DNA of 11,228 bases from Pseudomonadota bacterium (GCA_021777635.1 JAJYDI010000057.1:1-11228), one strand, 5' to 3'; numbered from the stretch's first letter, positions 1 to 6,743 are shown. Notes: generated from the sequence alone by a model not told the origin. Numbers and translations are program-made.

Positions 1-1
1 C

Positions 2-412
2 AAGCGCGTGATCGGCCTGCCGGGCGATACCGTGACGGTCCGCAACGAGCAGGTCTACATCAACGGCAAGCCGGTTCCGACCGCGCTGGTCGGGCCCTAC
101 GATGACGGCAGCGGCAAGGAAAGCGCCCTGGTCGAGGCCAATGCCGGGCAGCTCTATCGCGAGGACCTCGGCCGCGTGCAGAACGACCTGATCGAAATGC
201 CCGATCTCAGCCGCGCCCCGCAGGGCAGCTGGAAGGTGCCGCCCCACTGCTACTTTGCGATGGGCGACAATCGCGACAACAGCTACGACAGCCGCTTCTG
301 GGGCTGCGTGCCGGAGCGGAACCTGGTCGGGCGCGCGTTCTTCATCTGGTTCAGCTGGCGCGGCGAGTCGCGCGGCATCGATCTCAAGCGCATCGGCACC
401 ATCATCCATTGA
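2..412 (+). CDS. lepB: Signal peptidase I, C-terminal part (5' end outside window)
   Basis: Type I signal peptidase is an inner-membrane serine protease with its active site on the periplasmic side. It removes signal peptides from exported preproteins using a Ser/Lys dyad. The visible 136 codons begin at the conserved box KRVIGLPGD, whose first Lys (bases 2-4) aligns with the general-base Lys145 of E. coli LepB. The second hallmark box, GDNRDNSYDSRFWG, lies at about bases 260-304, followed by the usual VGRAFFIWFSW strand and a short RIGTIIH end like the E. coli C-terminus (RIGGIH). The nucleophilic Ser and the transmembrane anchors lie upstream of the window. The region between the boxes is shorter than in E. 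coli, as in many other proteobacteria. The reading frame is open to the window's left edge, so this is a partial gene and not a broken one. It is the first gene of the run leading to rnc, era and recO. Confidence 0.97.
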   Translation, partial: KRVIGLPGDTVTVRNEQVYINGKPVPTALVGPYDDGSGKESALVEANAGQLYREDLGRVQNDLIEMPDLSRAPQGSWKVPPHCYFAMGDNRDNSYDSRFWGCVPERNLVGRAFFIWFSWRGESRGIDLKRIGTIIH

Positions 413-443
413 CTTCCCGCGCGGCGGGGCATGAGGGGGCGAC

Positions 444-830
444 ATGAAAACGAGGCAGTCAGGCATCACCCTGCTGGGGTTCCTGTTCATCCTGATCATC
501 TTCGGCTTCTTCGCCTTCATGGCGATGAAGCTGGTGCCGGCCTATGCTGAGTACATGGGTGTGGTCAAGACCCTGAAGGAAGTCGCGGCCGAGCCCGGCG
601 TGGTCAACAAGCCGCTCGACCAGATCAAGCGCGACATGTCCTTCAAGGGCGACTTCCAGTACGTCGACAGCAGCACGCTCAACAATGCGCGGATCCGCAT
701 CCTGACCGGCAACGGCACGCCGCAACTGTCGATCAAGTACGAGCGCGACATCCCGTTCATCTACAACATCGACTTCCTGCTGCACTTCGAGAAGACGGTA
801 CCGATGAACACGCTGTCCACCGGTGGCTGA
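444..830 (+). CDS. DUF4845 family small membrane protein
   Basis: This 128-residue protein of unknown function matches the DUF4845 family, which is typically encoded between lepB and rnc in gammaproteobacteria. It has a short positive N-terminus (MKTRQSG), one hydrophobic segment at about residues 8-30 rich in Phe, Ile and Leu, and then a soluble domain of about 95 residues that would lie outside the cytoplasm. The start of the hydrophobic stretch (QSG-ITLLGFLFIL) resembles a type IV prepilin N-terminus, but the Glu expected at position 5 of a mature pilin is Gly. The ATG is preceded by GAGGGGG at 433-439, a good ribosome binding site. The gene starts 31 bases after lepB and ends 3 bases before rnc, so co-transcription is very likely. 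The family name is firm from the overall pattern and position; no biochemical role can be read from the sequence. Confidence 0.9.
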   Translation: MKTRQSGITLLGFLFILIIFGFFAFMAMKLVPAYAEYMGVVKTLKEVAAEPGVVNKPLDQIKRDMSFKGDFQYVDSSTLNNARIRILTGNGTPQLSIKYERDIPFIYNIDFLLHFEKTVPMNTLSTGG

Positions 831-833
831 GGC

Positions 834-1490
834 GTGCAGCTCGATTACGCCTTTCGCGACCCGCAACTGGCCACGCTGGCTCTGACCCATCGCAGTGCCG
901 GCCGGCCCAACAACGAGCGTCTGGAGTTTCTCGGCGATGCGCTGCTCAACATGCTCGTCGCCGAGCTGCTGTTCGAGCAGCATCCGCGCGCCGACGAGGG
1001 CGAGTTGTCGCGGTTGCGCGCGCAATTGGTCAACGGCACCGCGCTGGCGGATGTCGCGCGCGAGCTCGAGATCGGCGGGGGATTGCGGCTGGGCTCCGGC
1101 GAGCTCAAGAGCGGCGGTTTCCGCCGTGACTCCATTCTTGCCGATGCGTTCGAGGCGCTGCTGGCCGCGGTCTATCTCGACGGCGGCTTCGACGCCTGTC
1201 GCGGCGTCGTGCGCGGCCTGTTCGCAGCGCGCGCCGCGGGGCTGCCGCGGCCGGAGAAGGACCCCAAGACGCGCCTGCAGGAGCTGTTGCAGGCGCGCGG
1301 CCAGCCGCTGCCGCGCTACGAGCTGGGCGCGGCTCTCGGTGAGGAGCATGCGCGCGTGTTCGCGGTGACCTGCGTGATCGAGGCGCCCTGTCCGGCGAGC
1401 TTTCCAGGCAGCGGCAGCAGCCGCCGCGCCGCCGAGCAGGACGCTGCACAGATGGCGCTGGCCGCACTTGCGGCGCAGGACGTCGCATGA
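834..1490 (+). CDS. rnc: Ribonuclease III
   Basis: RNase III cuts double-stranded RNA with Mg2+, chiefly in 30S rRNA precursors and structured mRNAs, and acts as a homodimer. The 218-residue protein has an N-terminal endonuclease domain (about 1-140) with the signature NERLEFLGDALL at 27-38. The metal-site and catalytic residues E28, E31, D35, E55, D104 and E107 correspond to E38, E41, D45, E65, D114 and E117 of the E. coli enzyme. The KDPKTRLQE linker at about 141-149 leads into a dsRNA-binding domain that ends in the typical GSGSSRRAAEQDAA helix. The start is GTG at 834, the first usable start after the in-frame stop of the preceding gene. It makes the protein about 10 residues shorter at the N-terminus than E. 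coli, with nothing essential missing. Its stop overlaps the era start in ATGA, so translation of the two is probably coupled. Confidence 0.97.
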   Translation: MQLDYAFRDPQLATLALTHRSAGRPNNERLEFLGDALLNMLVAELLFEQHPRADEGELSRLRAQLVNGTALADVARELEIGGGLRLGSGELKSGGFRRDSILADAFEALLAAVYLDGGFDACRGVVRGLFAARAAGLPRPEKDPKTRLQELLQARGQPLPRYELGAALGEEHARVFAVTCVIEAPCPASFPGSGSSRRAAEQDAAQMALAALAAQDVA

Positions 1491-2386
1491 GCGACAACAT
1501 CCTGCGCTGCGGTTTTGCCGCCCTGGTCGGCCGCCCCAACGTCGGCAAGTCGACCCTGCTCAACGCGCTGGTCGGCGCCCACCTGAGCATCGTCAGCCCC
1601 AAGCCGCAGACCACCCGGCACCGCATCCTCGGCATCGCCACCCGGCCGGCGGGGCAGATCCTCTACGTCGACACGCCCGGCCTGCATCGCGGTGCGCGGC
1701 GCGCGCTCAATCACAGCCTCAACCGCGCCGCGCATGCCGCGATCGCCGAGGTCGACGTGGCGGTCCAGGTGGTCGAATCCGGTCACTGGACCGACGAGGA
1801 CAGCAGCGTGCATGCGGCGCTGGCCGAGCATGCACGGCCGCGGCTGCTGGCGGTCAACAAGATCGATCGGCAGAAGGACAAGCGCGCGCTGTTGCCGTAC
1901 GTCGCCGAGGTCGTCGCCAGACATCCCTTCGACGCCGTGTTCTACGTCTCGGCCCTGCGCAACGAGGGCCTGGCCGCGCTGGAGCTCGCGATTCTGGAGC
2001 GCCTGCCCGTGCGCGACCCGCTGTACGCCGAGGACGAGCTGACCGATCGCAGCGAGCGTTTCCTCGCCGCCGAGCTGGTGCGCGAGCAGCTGATGCTGCG
2101 ACTGGCCCAGGAACTGCCTTACGCGACCACGGTCGAGATCGAACAGTTCGTCGAGCGCGAGGATGGCATGGCCGAGATCCACGCGGCGATCTGGGTCGAG
2201 CGCGAGGGCCAGAAGGCGATCGTGATCGGCGAGGGCGGCGCCATGCTCAAGGCTGTCGGCAGCGCCGCGCGCCGCGGGATGGAGCGGCTGTTCGCGCGCC
2301 GTGTCCATCTGCGCCTGTGGGTCAAGGTCCGCGCCGGCTGGTCGGATGACGCCAGCGCGCTGCGCCGCCTCGGCCTGACCGACTAG
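1487..2386 (+). CDS. era: GTPase Era
   Basis: Era is an essential GTPase that binds near the 3' end of 16S rRNA and acts late in 30S subunit assembly; it also associates with the inner membrane. The 299-residue length is typical (E. coli 301). The GTPase motifs are all visible: G1 GRPNVGKST at 15-23, the G2 region PQTTRH at 40-45, G3 DTPG at 62-65, G4 NKID at 124-127, and a G5-like SAL at about 155. The C-terminal KH RNA-binding domain is recognised from GQKAIVIGEGGAMLKAVG, carrying the GxxG loop. The ATG lies in the ATGA overlap with the rnc stop. Pairing with rnc is a widely conserved arrangement and fits their shared role in rRNA maturation. No motif is degraded. Confidence 0.98.
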   Translation: MSDNILRCGFAALVGRPNVGKSTLLNALVGAHLSIVSPKPQTTRHRILGIATRPAGQILYVDTPGLHRGARRALNHSLNRAAHAAIAEVDVAVQVVESGHWTDEDSSVHAALAEHARPRLLAVNKIDRQKDKRALLPYVAEVVARHPFDAVFYVSALRNEGLAALELAILERLPVRDPLYAEDELTDRSERFLAAELVREQLMLRLAQELPYATTVEIEQFVEREDGMAEIHAAIWVEREGQKAIVIGEGGAMLKAVGSAARRGMERLFARRVHLRLWVKVRAGWSDDASALRRLGLTD

Positions 2387-2397
2387 CGCGCGGCAGC

Positions 2398-3108
2398 GTG
2401 CGCGTCCAGCAGCAGCCCGCCTACGTCCTGCATGCGCGCCCCTGGCGCGAGACCTCGCTGCTGCTGGAATGCCTGACGCGTGATCAAGGTCGCATCGGCC
2501 TGGTGGCGCGCGGCGTGCGCGGTGCGCGGGCGCGCGGCGGCGGCCGCGCGACCTTGGAGCCGTTTCGCCTGCTGGCGCTGGATTTCCTGCTGCGTGGCGA
2601 GTTGGGCACCCTGACCGCGGTCGAGGTCGGCGTACCGCTGCCGCTGGCCGGCGACGCCCTGCTCGCCGGCCTCTATCTCAACGAGCTGACGGTGCGTCTC
2701 AGCGGTCGCCAGGACCCGCACCCGGCGCTGTTTGCCGCCTACGGCGAGGCCCTGGTGCGGCTGAGCGCCGGTGCTGCCCTGGGTTGGACGCTGCGCCGCT
2801 TCGAGCGCGACCTGCTGGGTGCCCTCGGCTATGCGCCGCAGCTGCAGCGCGAGGCCGACGACGGCATGCCGGTGACGCCGGAGTCGGTCTACGTCTATGT
2901 CCCCGAGCACGGCCCGCAACGCTGGCACGGCCAGCCCGGCGTGCGCGTGTCCGGCAGTGCGCTGCTGGCGCTGGCGGGCGACCACGAGCCCGGCGTCGTG
3001 GCGCAGGCCGAATTGCGACGGCTGTTGCGCAGCCTGATCAGCGCGGTACTGGGCGGCGGCGAGTTGCGCAGCCGGCGCGTGCTGGGGGATGCCCTCAGGG
3101 GACGCTGA
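2398..3108 (+). CDS. recO: DNA repair protein RecO
   Basis: RecO works with RecR (and RecF) to load RecA onto SSB-coated single-stranded DNA in gap repair and also anneals DNA strands. The 236-residue protein follows the E. coli RecO pattern: an N-terminal OB-fold domain (about 1-80) beginning QQPAYVLHARPWRETSLLLE, a helical middle region with GLYLNELTVRL and LRRFERDLLGALGY, and a C-terminal LRSRRVLGDALR-like end matching the family's LKSR ending. The zinc-binding cysteine cluster seen in some bacterial RecO proteins is absent, as in E. coli. The GTG start at 2398 sits 11 bases after the era stop and aligns with the known N-terminus. No strong ribosome binding site is seen, so coupling to era translation is likely. 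The 3' end overlaps the opposite-strand response regulator gene by 14 bases. Confidence 0.95.
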   Translation: MRVQQQPAYVLHARPWRETSLLLECLTRDQGRIGLVARGVRGARARGGGRATLEPFRLLALDFLLRGELGTLTAVEVGVPLPLAGDALLAGLYLNELTVRLSGRQDPHPALFAAYGEALVRLSAGAALGWTLRRFERDLLGALGYAPQLQREADDGMPVTPESVYVYVPEHGPQRWHGQPGVRVSGSALLALAGDHEPGVVAQAELRRLLRSLISAVLGGGELRSRRVLGDALRGR

Positions 3109-3841
3109 CCGCCACGCTGCCGGTGCCGCCGAGCGCGCCGCGGGTGGCAGCGAGCAGTGCACCGAAGCGCGTCGCCGTCGGTGTCGTGCCGACATGGTGC
3201 TGCTGCAGATCGCGCTCCAGCGCGGCGGCGGCGGCCGCCAGCGCCGGCACGCCGCAGAAGCCGCACGCCGCCTGCAGGCGGTGCAGCGGTTCGACCAGAC
3301 TGGCGGGATCGTGGCGCAGCCGGTACTCGAAGTCGCCAGCCAACTCCGTCAGTTCCGCGGCCAGCAGCCCGCGCAGCGCGCTCACGCGGTCGCGACTGCG
3401 CCCCAGTGCCCGCAGCGCGGCGGTGTCATCGAGCAGGGCCTCACCGAGGCGCAGGCGTTGCGCCTGGACCAGCGCCTCGAGCGCGTCCAGCGTGACCGGC
3501 TTGGGCACGATGCCGGCGAAACCGGCGCCGAGCAGGGTGCGCTGCTGCGCAAAATCCTGAGCCGCGCTGGTGGCCAGCGCGACGCTGTCGCGCGAGGCGG
3601 CCTGCGCGTCGGCGCGCAGCGCTTGCAGCAGGTCGGCGCCACCGAGCCCGGGCAGGCGCACGTCGAGCAGCAGCAGGTCGTAGGGTCGCGTGCGTGCCAG
3701 CTGCAGCGCCTCGTCGCCGCGACCGCAGGCATCCACGGCGCAGCCGAGAGCGGCGAGCGCCGTGGCGAAAAAGTGCTGGCTGACCGCGTCATCCTCGGCC
3801 AGCAGCACGCGCAGGAGCATGTCGGGAGCGTCGTCGTTCAT
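3095..3841 (-). CDS. Orphan REC-Hpt response regulator
   Basis: This 248-residue two-domain signalling protein has an N-terminal receiver domain (about 10-130) with acidic residues E16, D17 and D18, phospho-acceptor D60 in LLLLDVRLPG, switch residue T91 and K114 in the VPKPV turn. A C-terminal histidine phosphotransfer-like domain (about 135-225) opens with LLDDTAALRALG, a common Hpt beginning, and carries the candidate phospho-His H187 in HRLQAACGFCG. The usual HxLKG signature is altered here: Gln for Lys and Ala for Gly. No DNA-binding or enzymatic output domain is seen, so it would pass or store phosphate within a phosphorelay. Neither a histidine kinase nor any known target gene lies nearby. 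The ATG at 3841 has AGGGA 8 bases upstream, which is better than an in-frame TTG at 3886 that would nearly abut the divergent gene. Its target pathway is unknown. Confidence 0.88.
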   Translation of the reverse strand: MNDDAPDMLLRVLLAEDDAVSQHFFATALAALGCAVDACGRGDEALQLARTRPYDLLLLDVRLPGLGGADLLQALRADAQAASRDSVALATSAAQDFAQQRTLLGAGFAGIVPKPVTLDALEALVQAQRLRLGEALLDDTAALRALGRSRDRVSALRGLLAAELTELAGDFEYRLRHDPASLVEPLHRLQAACGFCGVPALAAAAAALERDLQQHHVGTTPTATRFGALLAATRGALGGTGSVAVSVP

Positions 3842-3871
3842 GCTCCGTTTCCCTGGCGTAGCCGTTCCTTC

Positions 3872-3880
3872 TGTCAGAAT
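3872..3880 (+). promoter_or_regulatory. Candidate extended -10 promoter for the AsmA/YdbH-like gene
   Basis: Within the 47-base divergent gap (3842-3888) the + strand reads TG-t-CAGAAT, an extended -10 element with 4 of 6 matches to TATAAT. The -35 region is weak. Transcription would start within a base or two of the ATG at 3889, and no Shine-Dalgarno sequence lies between, so a leaderless mRNA is possible. This is suggestive only. Confidence 0.25.
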
Positions 3881-3888
3881 CCCCAATC

Positions 3889-5922
3889 ATGAGGCCGTCC
3901 GCAAGGGTGCATGTCCGGCTGCTTGCGATCGCTCTGGCGCTCGCAGCGGGATCCGCGCAGGCCGCGATCCGCGCCAGCGCGGCGCGCGTCGCCGGCAGCG
4001 GCTTCGTGCTGCAGCAGGTGACGCTGACACTGGCTCCTGCGTCAAAGCCGGCCGGCGCCCTCACGCTGCGCCTGACGACCGCGCATGCCGACGTGCCGGC
4101 ACTCGGCTGGCACGATGTCGCTCTGGCGCTGGACGGCAGCCTGCTGCGGGGCACCGACGGACGCTGGCATCTGGATGGGCCGCTGCAGGTGCGCGGCGCG
4201 CCGGGAGGCGCCCTGGCCGCGGCCCAGCTGGGCCTGCTGCTCGACCCGGCCGAGGACACGCTCGAGGCCGTGATCGACCAGCGCAGCGTGCGCCTGGCCG
4301 CGGCAGTGCCTCTGGACACGCCGACCCATGTCGAGCTGCGCATGGTCGGGTTGCCGCTGGGCTGGCTGCAGGGTGCGTTGGCGCAGGCCTGGCAAGGCGC
4401 CAGCGTGACCGCCGGCACCCTCGACGGCACGCTGGCGGTGGATCTCGATCCGGCGCGCACGCGCGTGTCGGGGCGTCTGAATCTCGCCGGGTTCGGCTTC
4501 TCCGCCGCTCAGGGCGCGACCGCCGCGCAGCAGTTCGGTGCGCGCGGCGATGTCAGCTTCGAGCGGGACGCCAGCAGCAGCCGTTTCAGTTTCGACGGCA
4601 TGTTGCGCGGCGGACAACTGCTGGCCGGGCGCGTTTACGTCGACTTGCCGGCCCGCGATGCCGAGCTGCATCTCAGCGCCACGCGCGCGGCCGACGGTGC
4701 CTTGAGCGTGTCGCGGTTGCGCTATGACGACGGCGACGGCCTGCAGGTGAACGCCGCATTGAACGCCAATGCCGCGGGCACGCTGACCGCGCTGCGGGTC
4801 GACCGCTTCGATGCGCGTCTGCCGCAGGCGCTGCAGCGCTATGGCCAGGGCCTGCTGGGCGCGATCGGCTATCCCCGGCTGGAGGCGGTCGGGCGCGTGC
4901 AGGGCCAGCTCGCCTATGCGCAAGGAGCATTGACCCGCCTGCAGCTCAATTTCGACCGGGTCGACATCGCTGATGGCGGCAACCGCTTCGCGGTCGCCGG
5001 CCTGAACGGAGGCGTGGACTGGCGGCAGGGCACGGTGACGCCCGCGACCACGCTGATGTGGAGCGCCGCCAGCCTGTATCGCGTGCCGCTGGGCGCGGCG
5101 ACACTGCGCTGGCGTGGCGACGGCGCTGCCCTGGCGCTGAGCGCGCCGGCGTCGATCCCGCTGCTGGGCGGCAAGCTGTTGCTGCAGCACCTGGCGCTGG
5201 ATCCGGGTGCCGGCAGGGGCTCCCGGCTGGTGGCGTCGCTGGCGCTCGCCGGAGTCGATCTCGGCCAGCTCTCGGGTGCGCTGGGCTGGCCGGCATTTCG
5301 CGGCACGCTGGGCGGCGCGCTGCCCGACCTGCGCGTCGACCAGGGCCGCATCGCGCTCGACGGCGGGCTCAGTCTCAACGTGTTCGGCGGTTTCGTCGAC
5401 GTCACCCGGCTGGCGCTGGCGCATCCGTTCGGACCCGCGCCCGAACTCGCCGCCGATCTCAGCCTGAAGGACATCGACCTGGCGCCGCTGACCGGCGTGT
5501 TCGACTTCGGCCAGATCACCGGCACGCTCGACGGGTCCATCCGCGGTCTGCGCCTGGTGAGCTGGAAACCGGTGGCGTTCGCTGCGACCTTGCGTGCCGA
5601 TCATGGCGGCCGCATCAGCCAGCGTGCGGTCAAGAACCTCACCGAGGTCGGCGGCGGCGGCCTGGCCGGAGGGCTGCAGGCCGCCGTACTCGGCATCTTC
5701 AGCAGCTTTCCCTACAGTCGCATCGGGCTCAGCTGCACGCTGTCGGGCAACGTCTGTACGATGGGCGGTGTCGCGCCGGCCGACGGCGGCGGCTACACCA
5801 TCGTCGAAGGCGGCGGGCTGCCTTACATCAAGGTGATCGGCCATCAGGCGCGGGTGGACTGGCCGACGCTGCTGTCCCGGTTGCAGGCGGCCACCTCCGG
5901 CCAGGCTCCGGTGATCCACTGA
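3889..5922 (+). CDS. AsmA/YdbH-like exported protein, putative intermembrane transport
   Basis: This 677-residue protein is built almost wholly from short alternating beta-strand segments with repeated 'GxLxGxL' turns, the style of AsmA-like bridge proteins such as YdbH, YhdP and TamB. These carry lipids across the periplasm. Residues 1-25 form a signal sequence or anchor (charged start, hydrophobic core at about 11-21, then SAQA, a possible cleavage site). The C-terminal third, with DIDLAPLTGVFDFGQITGTL at about 526-545, resembles the end of YdbH-type proteins, and is followed by a closing region with two cysteines, C616 and C623, which might form a disulfide. It is shorter than E. coli YdbH (about 880 residues), and direct homology was not tested. 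The next gene encodes a DUF1318/YdbL-like lipoprotein, which supports the YdbH assignment by context. The start is ATG at 3889, with no clear ribosome binding site. The gene is certain; the transport role is inferred. Confidence 0.72.
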   Translation: MRPSARVHVRLLAIALALAAGSAQAAIRASAARVAGSGFVLQQVTLTLAPASKPAGALTLRLTTAHADVPALGWHDVALALDGSLLRGTDGRWHLDGPLQVRGAPGGALAAAQLGLLLDPAEDTLEAVIDQRSVRLAAAVPLDTPTHVELRMVGLPLGWLQGALAQAWQGASVTAGTLDGTLAVDLDPARTRVSGRLNLAGFGFSAAQGATAAQQFGARGDVSFERDASSSRFSFDGMLRGGQLLAGRVYVDLPARDAELHLSATRAADGALSVSRLRYDDGDGLQVNAALNANAAGTLTALRVDRFDARLPQALQRYGQGLLGAIGYPRLEAVGRVQGQLAYAQGALTRLQLNFDRVDIADGGNRFAVAGLNGGVDWRQGTVTPATTLMWSAASLYRVPLGAATLRWRGDGAALALSAPASIPLLGGKLLLQHLALDPGAGRGSRLVASLALAGVDLGQLSGALGWPAFRGTLGGALPDLRVDQGRIALDGGLSLNVFGGFVDVTRLALAHPFGPAPELAADLSLKDIDLAPLTGVFDFGQITGTLDGSIRGLRLVSWKPVAFAATLRADHGGRISQRAVKNLTEVGGGGLAGGLQAAVLGIFSSFPYSRIGLSCTLSGNVCTMGGVAPADGGGYTIVEGGGLPYIKVIGHQARVDWPTLLSRLQAATSGQAPVIH

Positions 5923-6092
5923 GCCCGTCATATCACAGGGGGCGGCTTGAACGGCTGCTCCGGCATGGCACCGGGATGTGCCGCCGCGACGAGCACGCAG
6001 CCGCCCGTCGCGGCAACGATGACGCGGATCGGCCGCGTCCGTTTGCCTGAAACCGCGGCAGGATGTCTTGCCAACCGACCAAGGAGAACCGC
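5923..6092 (+). other. Intergenic region between the AsmA/YdbH-like and DUF1318 genes
   Basis: These 170 bases are the longest gap in the middle block. I find no convincing small gene; in particular, no frame encodes a ynbE-like short lipoprotein. A weak GTGAT/ATCAC inverted pair spans 5911-5936, partly inside the preceding gene. No strong -35/-10 pair is evident, although the length leaves room for a promoter of its own. Confidence 0.5.
6081..6086 (+). promoter_or_regulatory. Strong Shine-Dalgarno deciding the DUF1318 gene start
   Basis: AAGGAG lies 6 bases before the ATG at 6093. It fixes the start there and excludes the in-frame ATG at 6063, which would put polar residues ahead of the signal peptide. 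Confidence 0.85.
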
Positions 6093-6719
6093 ATGCGTAT
6101 CCGCGCTCCAATCGTGCTCACCGCCCTGCTCGCCGTGCTGGCGACGGGCTGCGTCACCATCAATGTCTACTTTCCCGCGGCCGCGGCGCAGAAGGCGGCG
6201 CAGCAGATCGTCCAGGACGTGATCGGGCCGGCTCCGTCGGCTTCGGCACCGGCACCGGCGCCGGCACCGGCACCGGCACCGGCCGCCAGCACGGCTCCCG
6301 CCAAGTCCGGTGGCGGCCTGGCTGCCGTGCTCGACCTGCTGATCCCCGCCGCCCACGCCGCCGCGCCCGACATGGACATCAGCACGCCCGAGATCCAGTC
6401 CATCCGCGCCAGCATGCACAGCGAATTCGAGAGCCAGGTCGAGCCGCTGCTGGCGTCCGGCGCGGTCGGATTCACCGCCAACGGCAACATCGGCGTGCGC
6501 GATCTCGCTGCGGTACCGCTGGCGCAGCGTCCGCAGGTCAACCAGATCGTCGCCAGTGCCAATGACCAGCGGGCGCGGCTGTATGCCGCGATCGCGAACG
6601 CCAACGGCCATCCGGAATGGGAAGCACGCATCCGCGCCGTGTTCGCGCAGACCTGGATCCAGGAAGCGCGACCCGGCTGGTATTATCAGGACCGTTCCGG
6701 CGCATGGAAAAAGAAGTAG
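6093..6719 (+). CDS. DUF1318 (YdbL-like) lipoprotein with Ala-Pro linker
   Basis: This 208-residue predicted lipoprotein has a signal peptide at residues 1-19 with lipobox LATG-C, so C20 would be lipidated. The residue after it is Val, not Asp, which favours delivery to the outer membrane. A short strand-forming segment, VTINVYFP (21-28), and an amphipathic helix follow, then an Ala-Pro linker (52-63), a second hydrophobic piece ending AAHAAA (76-91), and a DUF1318 domain (about 93-208) ending in the typical GWYYQDRSGAWKKK. The E. coli relative YdbL is a periplasmic partner of YdbH and the small lipoprotein YnbE, and is thought to control YnbE assembly. The upstream AsmA/YdbH-like gene fits the same module. 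E. coli YdbL lacks the lipidated N-terminal segment; longer lipidated DUF1318 proteins occur in other proteobacteria. The family assignment is strong; the partnership is inferred. Confidence 0.85.
   Translation: MRIRAPIVLTALLAVLATGCVTINVYFPAAAAQKAAQQIVQDVIGPAPSASAPAPAPAPAPAPAASTAPAKSGGGLAAVLDLLIPAAHAAAPDMDISTPEIQSIRASMHSEFESQVEPLLASGAVGFTANGNIGVRDLAAVPLAQRPQVNQIVASANDQRARLYAAIANANGHPEWEARIRAVFAQTWIQEARPGWYYQDRSGAWKKK
6246..6281 (+). repeat. Six tandem GCACCG hexamers (Ala-Pro repeat)
   Basis: Six in-frame copies of GCACCG (the third is GCGCCG) encode six Ala-Pro pairs at residues 52-63 of the DUF1318 lipoprotein. The unit is a multiple of three, so gain or loss of copies would change linker length without shifting the frame. 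Confidence 0.9.
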
Positions 6720-6743
6720 TCCGCGATCCCCTCGATCCCAGCC

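Noticed and set aside
416..428. CCCGC-gcg-GCGGG hairpin between lepB and the DUF4845 gene, considered as a terminator.
   Set aside because: The stem is only 5 bp and no T tract follows; the operon arrangement argues for readthrough.
3842..3886. Longer form of the response regulator starting at TTG 3886.
   Set aside because: The extra 15 residues do not belong to the receiver domain, whereas ATG 3841 has a ribosome binding site and gives a standard receiver start.
5911..5936. GTGAT and ATCAC inverted pair at the end of the AsmA/YdbH-like gene, considered as a CRP/Clp-type site.
   Set aside because: The half-sites are too far apart for a CRP-type operator, and one of them lies within coding sequence.
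4042..6111. A 689-codon open frame on the minus strand antisense to the AsmA/YdbH-like gene, and similar long antisense frames elsewhere (for example 459-1349 and 6686-8044).
   Set aside because: Their products are low-complexity Arg/Gln/Ala-rich and resemble no known family. The opposite strand encodes recognisable proteins, so these are artefacts of high GC third-position bias.
5947..6222. A small + frame in the gap before the DUF1318 gene, considered as a possible ynbE.
   Set aside because: It has a TTG start and no ribosome site, has no lipoprotein signal sequence or YnbE-like segment, and runs out of frame into the DUF1318 gene.
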